Source of the DNA: Planctomycetota bacterium
Lineage (GTDB): Bacteria; Planctomycetota; Phycisphaerae; Sedimentisphaerales; Anaerohalosphaeraceae
Direction: 5' to 3'
DNA: 64,000 nucleotides
Assembly (NCBI GenBank): GCA_013349435.1
Contig: DUZQ01000005.1
Span: forward strand, 1-64,000
Part shown: positions 1-7,425 of the stretch, in pieces
Position numbering within the stretch: the first letter of the stretch is position 1
Layout of the letters: the number at the start of each line of letters is the position of its first letter
The notes under the pieces: generated by a model
The model's database searches: none
What the model was told of the DNA's origin: nothing
The model's input: the letters and a program-made list of their open reading frames with translations, nothing else
Translations under genes and position numbers: made by a program

Positions 1-160
1 TCAAAAATTAAAGTGCAAAATTGTGGTGTCGCTACGCGACGGCAGTTTTATCCTGGATTCCGGCTCGTGGGCCGGAATGACATAGAAAATGCAAAAATCA
101 AAAATTAAAGTGCAAAATTGTGGAGTCGCTACGCGACGGCAGTTTTATGCTGGATTCCGG
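1..160. repeat. Tandem pair of palindrome-containing repeats
   Basis: Two near-identical copies about 97 bp apart (starting near 1 and 98) each contain the palindrome GTCGCTACGCGAC followed by a CTGGATTCCGG stretch. The first copy ends in GGAATGACA and the second in GAATGACA. They belong to the GTCATTC / GGAATGAC family of dispersed intergenic elements seen elsewhere in this window. They lie just 3' of the methyltransferase gene. No coding potential was seen. Confidence 0.75.
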
Positions 161-161
161 A

Positions 162-989
162 TTAAATCCCGAATGACAGTTGTGTGCTGAATTTCAGCCG
201 GGACAGGTCCTCGGCGTGTTTTGGTTTGCGAAAGACAAACAAATGCTCGTGCATGATTAGATAGAACTTATCGCGTTTTGCCTTCCACTCCCAGCGTTTA
301 GTATAGGCGCAGTTGTGCTGGACTTTGACGATGTCCTCCTTTAGGACGAATCCGACATTTAAGAATCTTTGCATGACGTTAAAGGCAAGTGGGACGAAGT
401 GTTTGCCCCTGCGAGTGTCGCCGATGAGTATGGCGCAGTATCTGTCGGGTTTGAGGACGCGGAACAATTCGGCGGCTATGGTTTCAACTGCATCGCAGAA
501 TTTCGGTAAGCTGCCGATATTCGAGAGGTCTGCGGGTATTTTGCCTTCGGAGTATTTTATGATGTTCATATAAGGCGGATGGGTGAGGATTAAATCAAAG
601 GAGTTATCTTTCAAGAAGGATAAGTCCCGTGCATCGGCGACCTTGACTTTTTGTTTACTTGGCGGGTGATGGGTGAAGTTGAGTGCCTTTTCGGTAAGAG
701 CGACAAAGGCAGGGTTGATATCGAGGCCGAGGGCGTTACGGGCGAGGAGTTTGGCTTCGATGAGAGTTGTGCCGCCGCCCGCCATAGGGTCGAGGATTGA
801 TTCGCCCTTAGCCGAATACATCTCAATAATATTCCGCGCTACCTGCGGTGCGAAGTTGCCGCGAAAACCGGGACTGTGCGTAGCCCAATTACCACGCTGG
901 GGGAATGACCAGACGGTTGTGTATTCCAAAGGCCCAAATGGGGCCTCGGAGATATCTGTGAACAGGTTGTTTGCTGTTGCGCTCGCCAC
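162..989 (-). CDS. DNA methyltransferase (N4-cytosine/N6-adenine class)
   Basis: A 275-residue SAM-dependent DNA amino-methyltransferase. The SAM-binding motif I is DPMAGGGTT (residues 67-75) and the catalytic motif IV is THPPY (136-140), in the order I then IV. The xPPY tetrapeptide marks exocyclic-amino methylases of DNA, but the residue before PPY is His rather than Asp/Asn/Ser, so base preference (N4C or N6A) cannot be decided. The start is GTG at 989. The gene lies 119 bp downstream of a DpnI-family nuclease on the same strand, and that gap carries a GATC cluster and a C-box-like palindrome. It is inferred to be the modification part of a regulated restriction-modification locus. A solitary regulatory methylase is the alternative. 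Confidence 0.85.
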   Translation of the reverse strand: MASATANNLFTDISEAPFGPLEYTTVWSFPQRGNWATHSPGFRGNFAPQVARNIIEMYSAKGESILDPMAGGGTTLIEAKLLARNALGLDINPAFVALTEKALNFTHHPPSKQKVKVADARDLSFLKDNSFDLILTHPPYMNIIKYSEGKIPADLSNIGSLPKFCDAVETIAAELFRVLKPDRYCAILIGDTRRGKHFVPLAFNVMQRFLNVGFVLKEDIVKVQHNCAYTKRWEWKAKRDKFYLIMHEHLFVFRKPKHAEDLSRLKFSTQLSFGI

Positions 990-993
990 AATT

Positions 994-1109
994 CCCGATC
1001 AAAAAAATTCGATCGGGATCGTAACGACTAAAATGAAATGATCGACTGCCTATAGGTAGCAATTTTAAAAATTGGAAAATTGTCATGATCAGAGGAGATC
1101 TACTCGATC
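994..1109. promoter_or_regulatory. GATC cluster with C-box-like palindrome upstream of methyltransferase
   Basis: Seven GATC sites begin at 997, 1011, 1017, 1040, 1087, 1097 and 1106. The first two lie in a perfect 7-bp inverted repeat (CCCGATC / GATCGGG, 994-1017). A second imperfect palindrome, CTGCC-tata-GGTAG, spans 1046-1059. The string CTATAGGTAGCAATTTT at 1050-1066 reappears with one mismatch (CTATAAGTAGCAATTTT, 2992-3008) upstream of the HTH regulator gene. The methyltransferase starts at 989, so this is its likely control region. GATC is the DpnI recognition core. Methylation-sensitive control is an inference. Confidence 0.6.
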
Positions 1110-1879
1110 TACTGATTCCTTTTCCAGCGATAATGGCCGGGTGATATGAACTGTAAATATCCGAGGTCGCGCAGGATTTGCAACTGCTGGCGTATTTTCG
1201 GTCTTACGTTTTTGTTGTCAGGGTGCATCTTCGACAAAACCTTTTCGAATGAATATGCATCGGCTATAGTAAACTCACGTTTGTTGAGAGAGCGAAGAAC
1301 GGTAAGGACATCGAGTGTCCAGCCTCTCTTTTTGACCGACATATCTGCAAGAGGTTTTACAGTGCGGAAGTTTTTTCTTACTGATGATTTCGGAACTATG
1401 CCGCCGGATTTTATTACCGGGATTCGGCCCTCCGGCGGAACCAGGTCCAGAAGGATATTACAGCCGACCCACCCTGCACGTCGGGCGGTAGGGCTGAGTG
1501 GATTCCGGGCTTCTATGGCGGAAGGGGGTAAGCAAAAATTGGGTATCAACAACAAATCGCTGACGGTCAAGTTATTATAGGTTAGAAAAAGAAAGTGCGG
1601 CAGGCGGTTTTGGAGAACCGCGCGCATCATTGCATCGTAAGCGGCATCGACTATTTTTCGTCCTATCGAACCGGATTTAGCTTTGAGTTGAAAAGTAGAA
1701 TCACAACGGGCGCAGAGAAAATCGACGGCTTCGGTGCCGTCTTTGGTAGGTGTTAAACTATTCGATACACACGCAGGGCAGAACATATTTCTGTGCATCC
1801 ATGTTTCGGTAATGACGCGGGTCCTTTGCGATGCGCTTTTGTAACCCTCGGCTGCTTCAATAGGTAAGTTCAAGATCAT
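1109..1879 (-). CDS. DpnI-family restriction endonuclease with winged-helix domain
   Basis: A 256-residue protein close in architecture and length to DpnI. There is an N-terminal PD-(D/E)XK nuclease domain with a four-Cys zinc site (C34, C37, C56, C59), then SPTARRAGWVGCN, then a C-terminal winged helix (KIRQQLQILRDLGYL). From memory DpnI uses D53, E64 and K66. Here the equivalents are D53, Q64 and K66, so Gln replaces the catalytic Glu, a substitution tolerated in Mrr-type nucleases. Characterised relatives cut adenine-methylated GATC. Pairing with a methyltransferase and a C-protein-like regulator suggests either altered methyl-specificity or a methylase of another sequence. The start is ATG at 1879, with GATC sites at 1873 and 1884. 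Confidence 0.88.
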   Translation of the reverse strand: MILNLPIEAAEGYKSASQRTRVITETWMHRNMFCPACVSNSLTPTKDGTEAVDFLCARCDSTFQLKAKSGSIGRKIVDAAYDAMMRAVLQNRLPHFLFLTYNNLTVSDLLLIPNFCLPPSAIEARNPLSPTARRAGWVGCNILLDLVPPEGRIPVIKSGGIVPKSSVRKNFRTVKPLADMSVKKRGWTLDVLTVLRSLNKREFTIADAYSFEKVLSKMHPDNKNVRPKIRQQLQILRDLGYLQFISPGHYRWKRNQ

Positions 1880-2085
1880 TTTGGATCGTTTCTCTTATTC
1901 TTCGAATATATTGATGGATTAGTTGAAACTTTTGAAGTCTTAAGAATATATTTCCGATTCATGAACCATCTGGATTATTATTAACCGATTTCGGGAATTA
2001 GTCAAACCTGAACTAAAATATTTACGATATAAGAGAAAGCTGAAATTGTGAAACATGAAATTCGAATATATAGAGGAATAGAATC
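1880..2085. promoter_or_regulatory. Divergent control region of nuclease and DUF3841-like gene
   Basis: This 206-bp AT-rich spacer separates the divergently transcribed nuclease and the 178-residue gene. The 11-mer TTCGAATATAT, which contains the palindrome TTCGAA, occurs at 1901-1911 and again at 2061-2071, near the 5' end of each gene. No clear sigma-70 promoter was recognised. An operator role is an inference from position and repetition only. Confidence 0.35.
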
Positions 2086-2622
2086 GTGCGTTTGTGGACG
2101 TGGCAAAAAAAGGATTTTTCGCTTACCGAGGGAAAAGTAGAAAGCCTTGAACATTCTGATTATCTAAATCACCCTTGTATACCAGAGTGCGAAAAGGCTC
2201 TCTTTAGGGAAGCGTATAAAAAACTTCGGGAACGACTCGGAACGGGTCAATTCTTGTGGTGTTTCGCAAATGAAGAGGAGGCTAAAAACAATCCCAGCAA
2301 ACTGGAATATGAAGGCAAAGTGCTTTGGGAAATAGAAGTTCCTGACAATAGTATATTCAGGATTGTTTGTAATACGGCATGGAATATAATCATAGGTACT
2401 GGGCCCTCTTCGGAAAAATATCGTTTAGTAGAAAATTTTGATGATTGGTGGCGCGCAATAACATTTGACGAAACGTGGAATATGCTCTTCGTAGATAAAG
2501 GAAAATTAAAACATAGCCTTTTAAGAGAAATGATAAAAGGATGCACGCAAGTTATAATTCGTCATCCTGTAGAAAAAGAATGGGTTAAGGGCTCTTGGCC
2601 TTGGAAAGATGTTTATTCTTAG
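2086..2622 (+). CDS. Uncharacterised protein, DUF3841-like
   Basis: A 178-residue cytoplasmic protein with no signal peptide or membrane segment. It opens MRLWTWQ, continues with an acidic helical stretch, and has a strand-like LWEIEVPDNSIFRIV segment near the middle. The opening and this segment resemble DUF3841 proteins, but the match is from memory and tentative. The start is GTG at 2086, and an AGAGGAA stretch upstream can serve as ribosome binding site. It is divergent from the DpnI-like nuclease and convergent with the HTH regulator, so it sits inside the restriction-modification locus. No function is assigned. Confidence 0.55.
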   Translation: MRLWTWQKKDFSLTEGKVESLEHSDYLNHPCIPECEKALFREAYKKLRERLGTGQFLWCFANEEEAKNNPSKLEYEGKVLWEIEVPDNSIFRIVCNTAWNIIIGTGPSSEKYRLVENFDDWWRAITFDETWNMLFVDKGKLKHSLLREMIKGCTQVIIRHPVEKEWVKGSWPWKDVYS

Positions 2623-2654
2623 GCGACTACCCATATGTGATGAATTTGGTGGGG

Positions 2655-2873
2655 TTAAGGATTCGGTACATCTAATAAAACTCGCACTGATACGCTTAGT
2701 GCATTTGCTATTTTTTGTAGGTTTTTCAGGCCGATGTTTTTTTCGCCGCGTTCAATATGACCAATGTATGCGCGGTGCAGGCCGGCAAGCTTTGAGAGCT
2801 GTACCTGGGTCAGGCCTTTTTCCTCTCTGATTTTCCTGATCCTGAACCCAACTTCCTTGTTAATGTTTTTCAT
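2655..2873 (-). CDS. XRE-family HTH regulator, restriction-modification C-protein-like
   Basis: A 72-residue single-domain helix-turn-helix protein (HTH roughly residues 10-62: KGLTQVQLSKLAGLHRAYIG then HIERGEKN). Size and the stretch RAYIGHIERGEKNIGLKNL resemble C proteins of type II restriction-modification systems, which carry R(T)YIS-IERG-xRN at this place. C proteins bind C-boxes (GACTTATAGTC-like). ACTTATAGTC is present on the minus strand about 120 bp upstream of this gene, and a related sequence precedes the methyltransferase. It is preceded by CAGGAGAAA as ribosome binding site. The likely role is timed expression of the nuclease/methyltransferase pair. A generic XRE repressor cannot be excluded. 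Confidence 0.8.
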   Translation of the reverse strand: MKNINKEVGFRIRKIREEKGLTQVQLSKLAGLHRAYIGHIERGEKNIGLKNLQKIANALSVSVRVLLDVPNP

Positions 2874-2885
2874 AGTTTTCTCCTG

Positions 2886-3009
2886 AGTACAATGTGGGTA
2901 TGTTAGTACAAAGCCGGCTACCTTTTGGTAGCATTCTGAAATTTTTCATTTTTTTTCATTATTGATCGTTCGTTTGGTTGTGTAAACGAGACTATAAGTA
3001 GCAATTTTT
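2886..3009. promoter_or_regulatory. Operator-like repeats upstream of the HTH regulator
   Basis: Three elements lie 5' of the regulator gene. There is a direct repeat AGTACAA at 2886-2892 and 2905-2911 (19-bp period). There is a perfect inverted repeat GCTACC-tttt-GGTAGC at 2917-2932. There is also ACTATAAGTAGC at 2991-3002, whose reverse complement contains the classical C-box core ACTTATAGT. The last two share the GTAGCA half-site with the element at 1046-1061. Autoregulation by the encoded protein is inferred. Confidence 0.5.
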
Positions 3010-3029
3010 CACGGCCATCACGTCGGCGG

Positions 3030-3500
3030 AAGTTGTTAGTCGTTAGTGATTCGTGGCTTGTCGCTCGTCGCTGGTGGTTCGTGATTCGTGTAGCGTACAT
3101 CGTATAGCGGACGTTGCGATTTTATTCCCGCCTGCGCGGGCACAAGCATTGTATATTTGATATTTTATATTGGATTGAGATTCTTCGCTGAGGAAAAATG
3201 AAAAAAAGAACAACCAAGCCATCATTGTCAATCCTTATCATTACCGTTCGTTAAATTAGCGTGCAGCGTGCAGCGTATAGCGTTAAAATAGCGTACAGCG
3301 TATAGTGGGGGGCGTGATTCGTGATGTGACGTGCGTGATGCGTAAATAGTGAATTTAGATTCTTCACTTCGTTCAGAATGACGGAATGAACGTCGAACGT
3401 CCAACACTCAACTTCGAATGTGGAGTCGCTTCGCGACGCTGATTAAAAAGATTCCTCCGCTACGGTCGGAATGACAGGGACAAGTTCGGAATGACAGGCG
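3030..3500. repeat. Degenerate repeat-rich intergenic stretch
   Basis: The stretch contains variants of CGTTAGTGATTCGTGGC, GTGATTCGTGT, GCGTGCAGCGTGCAGCGTATAG and GCGTACAGCGTATAG, then CTTCGTTCAGAATGACGG, GTCGCTTCGCGAC (compare 1-160) and two GGAATGACAGG tails. All are dispersed intergenic repeat types, with no plausible gene. The small ORFs of the track here are low-complexity shadows. Confidence 0.6.
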
Positions 3501-3521
3501 TAAGTTTCGAGAATCGAGCGG

Positions 3522-5888
3522 CTAAGCTGGTTTTTCTGCGGTTGTTTGTTTTGTGGTGGCTTTTGGGTGAATTTCTTTAATTGCCTGTCGTTTTTTTTCA
3601 TCCGGGGGCTCTGCCTCGGGTGTCAAAAAAAAATTCTCATCGGCCGACTTTCCGGTTGCGGTATATCCTTCCACTACGCACAACAGACTCAGCAGAAAAC
3701 TGAGCATGCTCTCGGCACCCTGGTTGACGTTTACACCGCTCGGGGTCAGGCCGTCCGAACAGCCCTTTGTCCTGAAGTCATAGACCGGGACGTGTAAATC
3801 ATTTTCACCGAGGAACCAGTCGAAAGCCTTTTTCTGTATCTTCAGATATTCCCTTCGGCCGGTGGCATCAAATGCGGCCCTTAACATCATAACGGTGCTT
3901 GCCGCCTCGATTGGCTGCTGGTCGAAGACCGCTCTTTCCCCGCGGCGTTTGTACCATCCCTTACAGCCGACGAAACTGAAACTCTGACCGTCAAATGTAT
4001 TTTCCAGCAGGAATTCGGATGTTTTGTTCGCAATCTGGAGGTATTTTTCCTCACCCACGGTCAGTGCCGCCTTATAGAGTGCATCCGGAAGGGCCGCATT
4101 GTCGTAGGTCAGTTCATTTGCAAACCACTGCCAGTTAGGCGCCGAGCATTCTTTATATCTGGCGATAATATCATCAGCGGCCTGTGCCAAATATCGCTTT
4201 ATATCGCTTGCGCCGGGAAATTGCCTGAGGTACTGAGCCATTCCGAATATCGAATAAGCCTTGCCGCGGAGAGAAAGGCTGGGAACATGTTTTACGGATT
4301 TATCAAAACAGTCTTTTATCACCGGCAGATACCTCGGCAGCGGGGGTGAAGCCATAACGGCTCCGAAGGCCCATAATGTTCTTCCGAGCGCATCGTGCAC
4401 CGGTTCATTCGGCATCCATCGGCGGTCGAAGCCCATAAAGTTTCGTACCGTCCCATCGGCCTGCTGAGCGTGACAGACAAATGACAAATACGTCTCGAAC
4501 AGTCGCAGTGCCGCGGTTTCTGCATACTGTGCGCAATACTTTGTCATCGCAACCACCGCCCGAGAATTATCATCTGTACAGTAACCATGCTGCCTGTCCG
4601 GGATTGTGAACTTTGCGTGTTGCCACAAACCCGTGTCGTCGGTAAGCCTCTGCAAATGGTCCAGTGGCGGCTCCGGGACCTCAAGTATTGAAACAGCTTC
4701 ATCAACTGAAGCGATAGCCTTTGCAGGTGCACCGGCCGGCGGTCTTTTTGCGCTGAAAGTCTGCCAGTAGGTTTTACCTATCTGCGGCCAGGTCATTTTT
4801 CTTCCGTGTTCGTATGCCTTTCTCCTGAGCGAGTAGAACAATGACTCATTTGCTGCTACTTCTATTATAGATTCAGCCAGGTGAGCGGGGTCATTAAATC
4901 TGACGAGTCTTCCCCTTCCCCTTGCCAGGAGGTCCTGTGCGGCCCAGTAGGGCGTTGAGACAACCGCTTTTCCTGTTCCCACGGCGTAGGCAAGGGTTCC
5001 GCTGGTCATCTGCTCCCTGTTTAGATAAGGCGTAACGTAAATATCCGCTGCGCAAAGGAAATTCTGTAGTTCCTCGTTACTGACAAACCGGTTATGGAAA
5101 ATCACATGTTCTGTGAGGCCAAGATCTTTTACCATTCGATTCAGACTGAGCCTGTACGCCTCGCCTTCGTGGCGGGCGACTTCGGGGTGCGTTGTTCCCA
5201 ATATGATGTACAAAACAGTGGGGTCGGCTTTGACTATTTCGGGCATCGCTTTTAGCATCATCTCGATACCTTTGCTTCTGCTCAACAGGCCGAATGTGAG
5301 GATAGTCCTTCGGCCGTCTATTCCGAACTTGTGTTTGTAATAGCTGCTGTCAACAAAGGGCAAATCCGGCATCCCGTGCGGTATAAGGTCCACTTTTTTG
5401 GAAGTTACCGAGTATATATCCCTGAGCATCTTTACGGCGCGTTTGTTCATAACGATGATTTTGCTTGAAGCTTCGCAGACAGCTACCATAGCCCTGTAAT
5501 AGGGAGTCTGCGGTTCATCGAGTACGGTATGTAATGTTGTAATTACGGGTGCGTTTACCCTTCGCAGCAACAGGTTCAGATGAGAACCGGCATCGCCCCC
5601 GAAAATGCCGAATTCGTGCTGAACGGATATGAAGTCCACATGACTGAAGTTTATATAATCTGCAGCGGAGACGTAGTCGTTCTTGACATTTTGTCGTATC
5701 TCAAACTTGACGGGATTTGCATACTGGCAGGGACTTCCCGCCTGCATCGCAACAACCAGCGGCTCAAAGTCTTTTCCGGCCACTGTGCTGACGCTTTTGA
5801 CCAGGTCTGACGTGAAGGTAGCGATGCCGCATCTTCTCGGAGGAAAGGACGAAATAAATGCAACCTTCCTGGCCGAAGTTTTTGCCAT
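3522..5888 (-). CDS. GT4 glycosyltransferase fused to a helical C-terminal domain
   Basis: 788 residues in two parts. Residues 1 to about 380 form a GT-B glycosyltransferase of family 4: an N-terminal PPRRCGIATFTSDL donor/acceptor loop, HDxH-like HVDFISVQHEFGIFGG, TFGLLSRSKGIEMML, and the C-terminal TSGTLAYAVGTGKAVVSTPY region. Residues about 400-740 are alpha-helical with the motif DDNSRAVVAM and repeated aromatic/Trp segments, resembling an (alpha/alpha) toroid as in glycoside hydrolases. Such fusions occur in mannose/cell-surface glycan loci. The acceptor is unknown. The tail is basic and low-complexity. It is monocistronic with 500 bp of noncoding DNA upstream. Confidence 0.8.
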   Translation of the reverse strand: MAKTSARKVAFISSFPPRRCGIATFTSDLVKSVSTVAGKDFEPLVVAMQAGSPCQYANPVKFEIRQNVKNDYVSAADYINFSHVDFISVQHEFGIFGGDAGSHLNLLLRRVNAPVITTLHTVLDEPQTPYYRAMVAVCEASSKIIVMNKRAVKMLRDIYSVTSKKVDLIPHGMPDLPFVDSSYYKHKFGIDGRRTILTFGLLSRSKGIEMMLKAMPEIVKADPTVLYIILGTTHPEVARHEGEAYRLSLNRMVKDLGLTEHVIFHNRFVSNEELQNFLCAADIYVTPYLNREQMTSGTLAYAVGTGKAVVSTPYWAAQDLLARGRGRLVRFNDPAHLAESIIEVAANESLFYSLRRKAYEHGRKMTWPQIGKTYWQTFSAKRPPAGAPAKAIASVDEAVSILEVPEPPLDHLQRLTDDTGLWQHAKFTIPDRQHGYCTDDNSRAVVAMTKYCAQYAETAALRLFETYLSFVCHAQQADGTVRNFMGFDRRWMPNEPVHDALGRTLWAFGAVMASPPLPRYLPVIKDCFDKSVKHVPSLSLRGKAYSIFGMAQYLRQFPGASDIKRYLAQAADDIIARYKECSAPNWQWFANELTYDNAALPDALYKAALTVGEEKYLQIANKTSEFLLENTFDGQSFSFVGCKGWYKRRGERAVFDQQPIEAASTVMMLRAAFDATGRREYLKIQKKAFDWFLGENDLHVPVYDFRTKGCSDGLTPSGVNVNQGAESMLSFLLSLLCVVEGYTATGKSADENFFLTPEAEPPDEKKRQAIKEIHPKATTKQTTAEKPA

Positions 5889-6324
5889 ATTTTGCCTCCC
5901 TGCCGTTAATTAGAAAAGCATTAATCAGAAGCAGAGATATTTTATGCCTGATGTTACAGGCTGTCAAGCGAAATTTATATTTTTCCGCGTTAAAGCCAAG
6001 AAAAGGGTATTGTGTCAATTTGTGATACGAAGAACCAAACAGAATATTGTTGCGCACACAAATATACGACAAAAAATATGGCTATACTAACAACATCTGG
6101 TATTTTTTTCATACAAAAGAAAGGTTTGTTCCTGATGGTTGACTTTTTTAGAGGGTGGTTTTTATGGCCCTTTCAGGCTTTTTATGGGGTTGACGTTGGC
6201 CCTGGGTTTTTACCCTGTGTTATTGTTTTTCAACTTGTAATACTCATCAGGAGAGATGCGGTTATTGGTCATTGGCAGCGGAGCAGGCGTGCGGATAAGG
6301 TTACGAATGGTTTAAAACACGTTC

Positions 6325-6353
6325 TTGCATACTCTGCCGGAAAATGTTAGACT
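6325..6353 (+). promoter_or_regulatory. Candidate sigma-70 promoter of asd-truA
   Basis: TTGCAT (6325-6330), a 17-bp spacer, then TAGACT (6348-6353), 60 bp before the asd start. TAAGGAG (6397-6403) is its ribosome binding site. The rest of 5889-6324 holds no gene. It includes a GGCCCTTTCAGGC fragment near 6168 resembling the palindromes at 40.1 kb. Confidence 0.5.
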
Positions 6354-6413
6354 AACCAGCCTTAACACACTCTATATCGTTTTTTATAAAGCAAAGTAAG
6401 GAGTTTTATTTAA

Positions 6414-7415
6414 ATGGGCAAAAATGTAGCTATAGCAGGTGTTACCGGCGCGGTCGGACAGGAGTTTCTTAAAATTCTGTCCGAGAGGGATTTTCCTATT
6501 GATTCACTGCGTGTCTTGGCGAGCCAGCGTTCTAAAGGCAAGAAGATCGAGTTTAAGGGCAAAGAATATACGGTCGAGGTTCTGAGTAATGACAGCTTCG
6601 ATAATATCGATATCGCTTTGTTTTCCGCAGGTGCCGGGCGCAGCAAGGAATTCGCCCCTGCTGCGGTCGAAGCCGGGGCGGTCGTTGTAGATAACTCCTC
6701 GGCGTTCAGAATGGACCCTCAAGTGCCTCTGGTTGTCCCGGAGATAAACCCGGAGGCCATAGGCCAACACAAGGGGATAATCGCAAATCCCAACTGCTCG
6801 ACAATAATAGGTATTGTACCGGTCTGGCCGCTGCACAAGGCCAATCCGGTAAAGCGGATGGTGGTAAGCACCTATCAGGCCGCCAGCGGGGCCGGTATGG
6901 CTGCGATGCTGGAGCTTGAGCAGCAGGCAAGGGAAATTTTAGACGGCAAAGAGCCGACCTGTAACGTACTTCAATATCAGCTTGCGTTTAACGTATTCAG
7001 TCACAACTCAGCACTTGACAAAGATGGTTACAATCTCGAAGAGGTCAAGATGGTCAAGGAGACCAGAAAAATCTTCAACTGTCCTGATATTGCCATCACG
7101 TGCACCTGCATACGTGTACCCGTTCTTCGTGCTCATTGTGAGAGTATAAATCTTGAGTTCACCGACCCGATTACCCCACAGCAGGTAACGGAGCTTTTGA
7201 GCATGTCTCCCGGTGTAAGTGTAATTGACGACCGAGCCAATAACCGCTTTCCTATGCCTATCGATGCGGCGGGCAAAGACGATTGTTTTGTCGGCCGAAT
7301 CCGGCAGGATTTATCCATTCCTGATGAGCGTGGGATAAATTTCTGGGTCGCCGGCGACCAGCTCCGAAAAGGAGCGGCGCTTAACGCGGTCCAGATCGCC
7401 GAAAAGCTCCTTTGA
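6414..7415 (+). CDS. asd: Aspartate-semialdehyde dehydrogenase
   Basis: 333 residues. It reduces aspartyl-4-phosphate to aspartate semialdehyde with NADPH, the branch step to lysine/diaminopimelate, threonine and methionine. The N-terminal Rossmann motif is VAIAGVTGAVGQEFL. The catalytic Cys lies in ANPNCSTI (C128) and the catalytic His in RVPVLRAHCESI. Length is normal for the family. The start is ATG with a strong upstream AAGGAG. It is followed after 10 bp by truA on the same strand. Confidence 0.95.
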   Translation: MGKNVAIAGVTGAVGQEFLKILSERDFPIDSLRVLASQRSKGKKIEFKGKEYTVEVLSNDSFDNIDIALFSAGAGRSKEFAPAAVEAGAVVVDNSSAFRMDPQVPLVVPEINPEAIGQHKGIIANPNCSTIIGIVPVWPLHKANPVKRMVVSTYQAASGAGMAAMLELEQQAREILDGKEPTCNVLQYQLAFNVFSHNSALDKDGYNLEEVKMVKETRKIFNCPDIAITCTCIRVPVLRAHCESINLEFTDPITPQQVTELLSMSPGVSVIDDRANNRFPMPIDAAGKDDCFVGRIRQDLSIPDERGINFWVAGDQLRKGAALNAVQIAEKLL

Positions 7416-7425
7416 TGCAGGCACG

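Noticed and set aside
5889-6413. Lysine or SAM riboswitch upstream of asd
   Set aside because: ACTCATCAGGAGAGATG vaguely recalls the SAM-I core, but the other conserved segments and a terminator or sequestering hairpin are missing.
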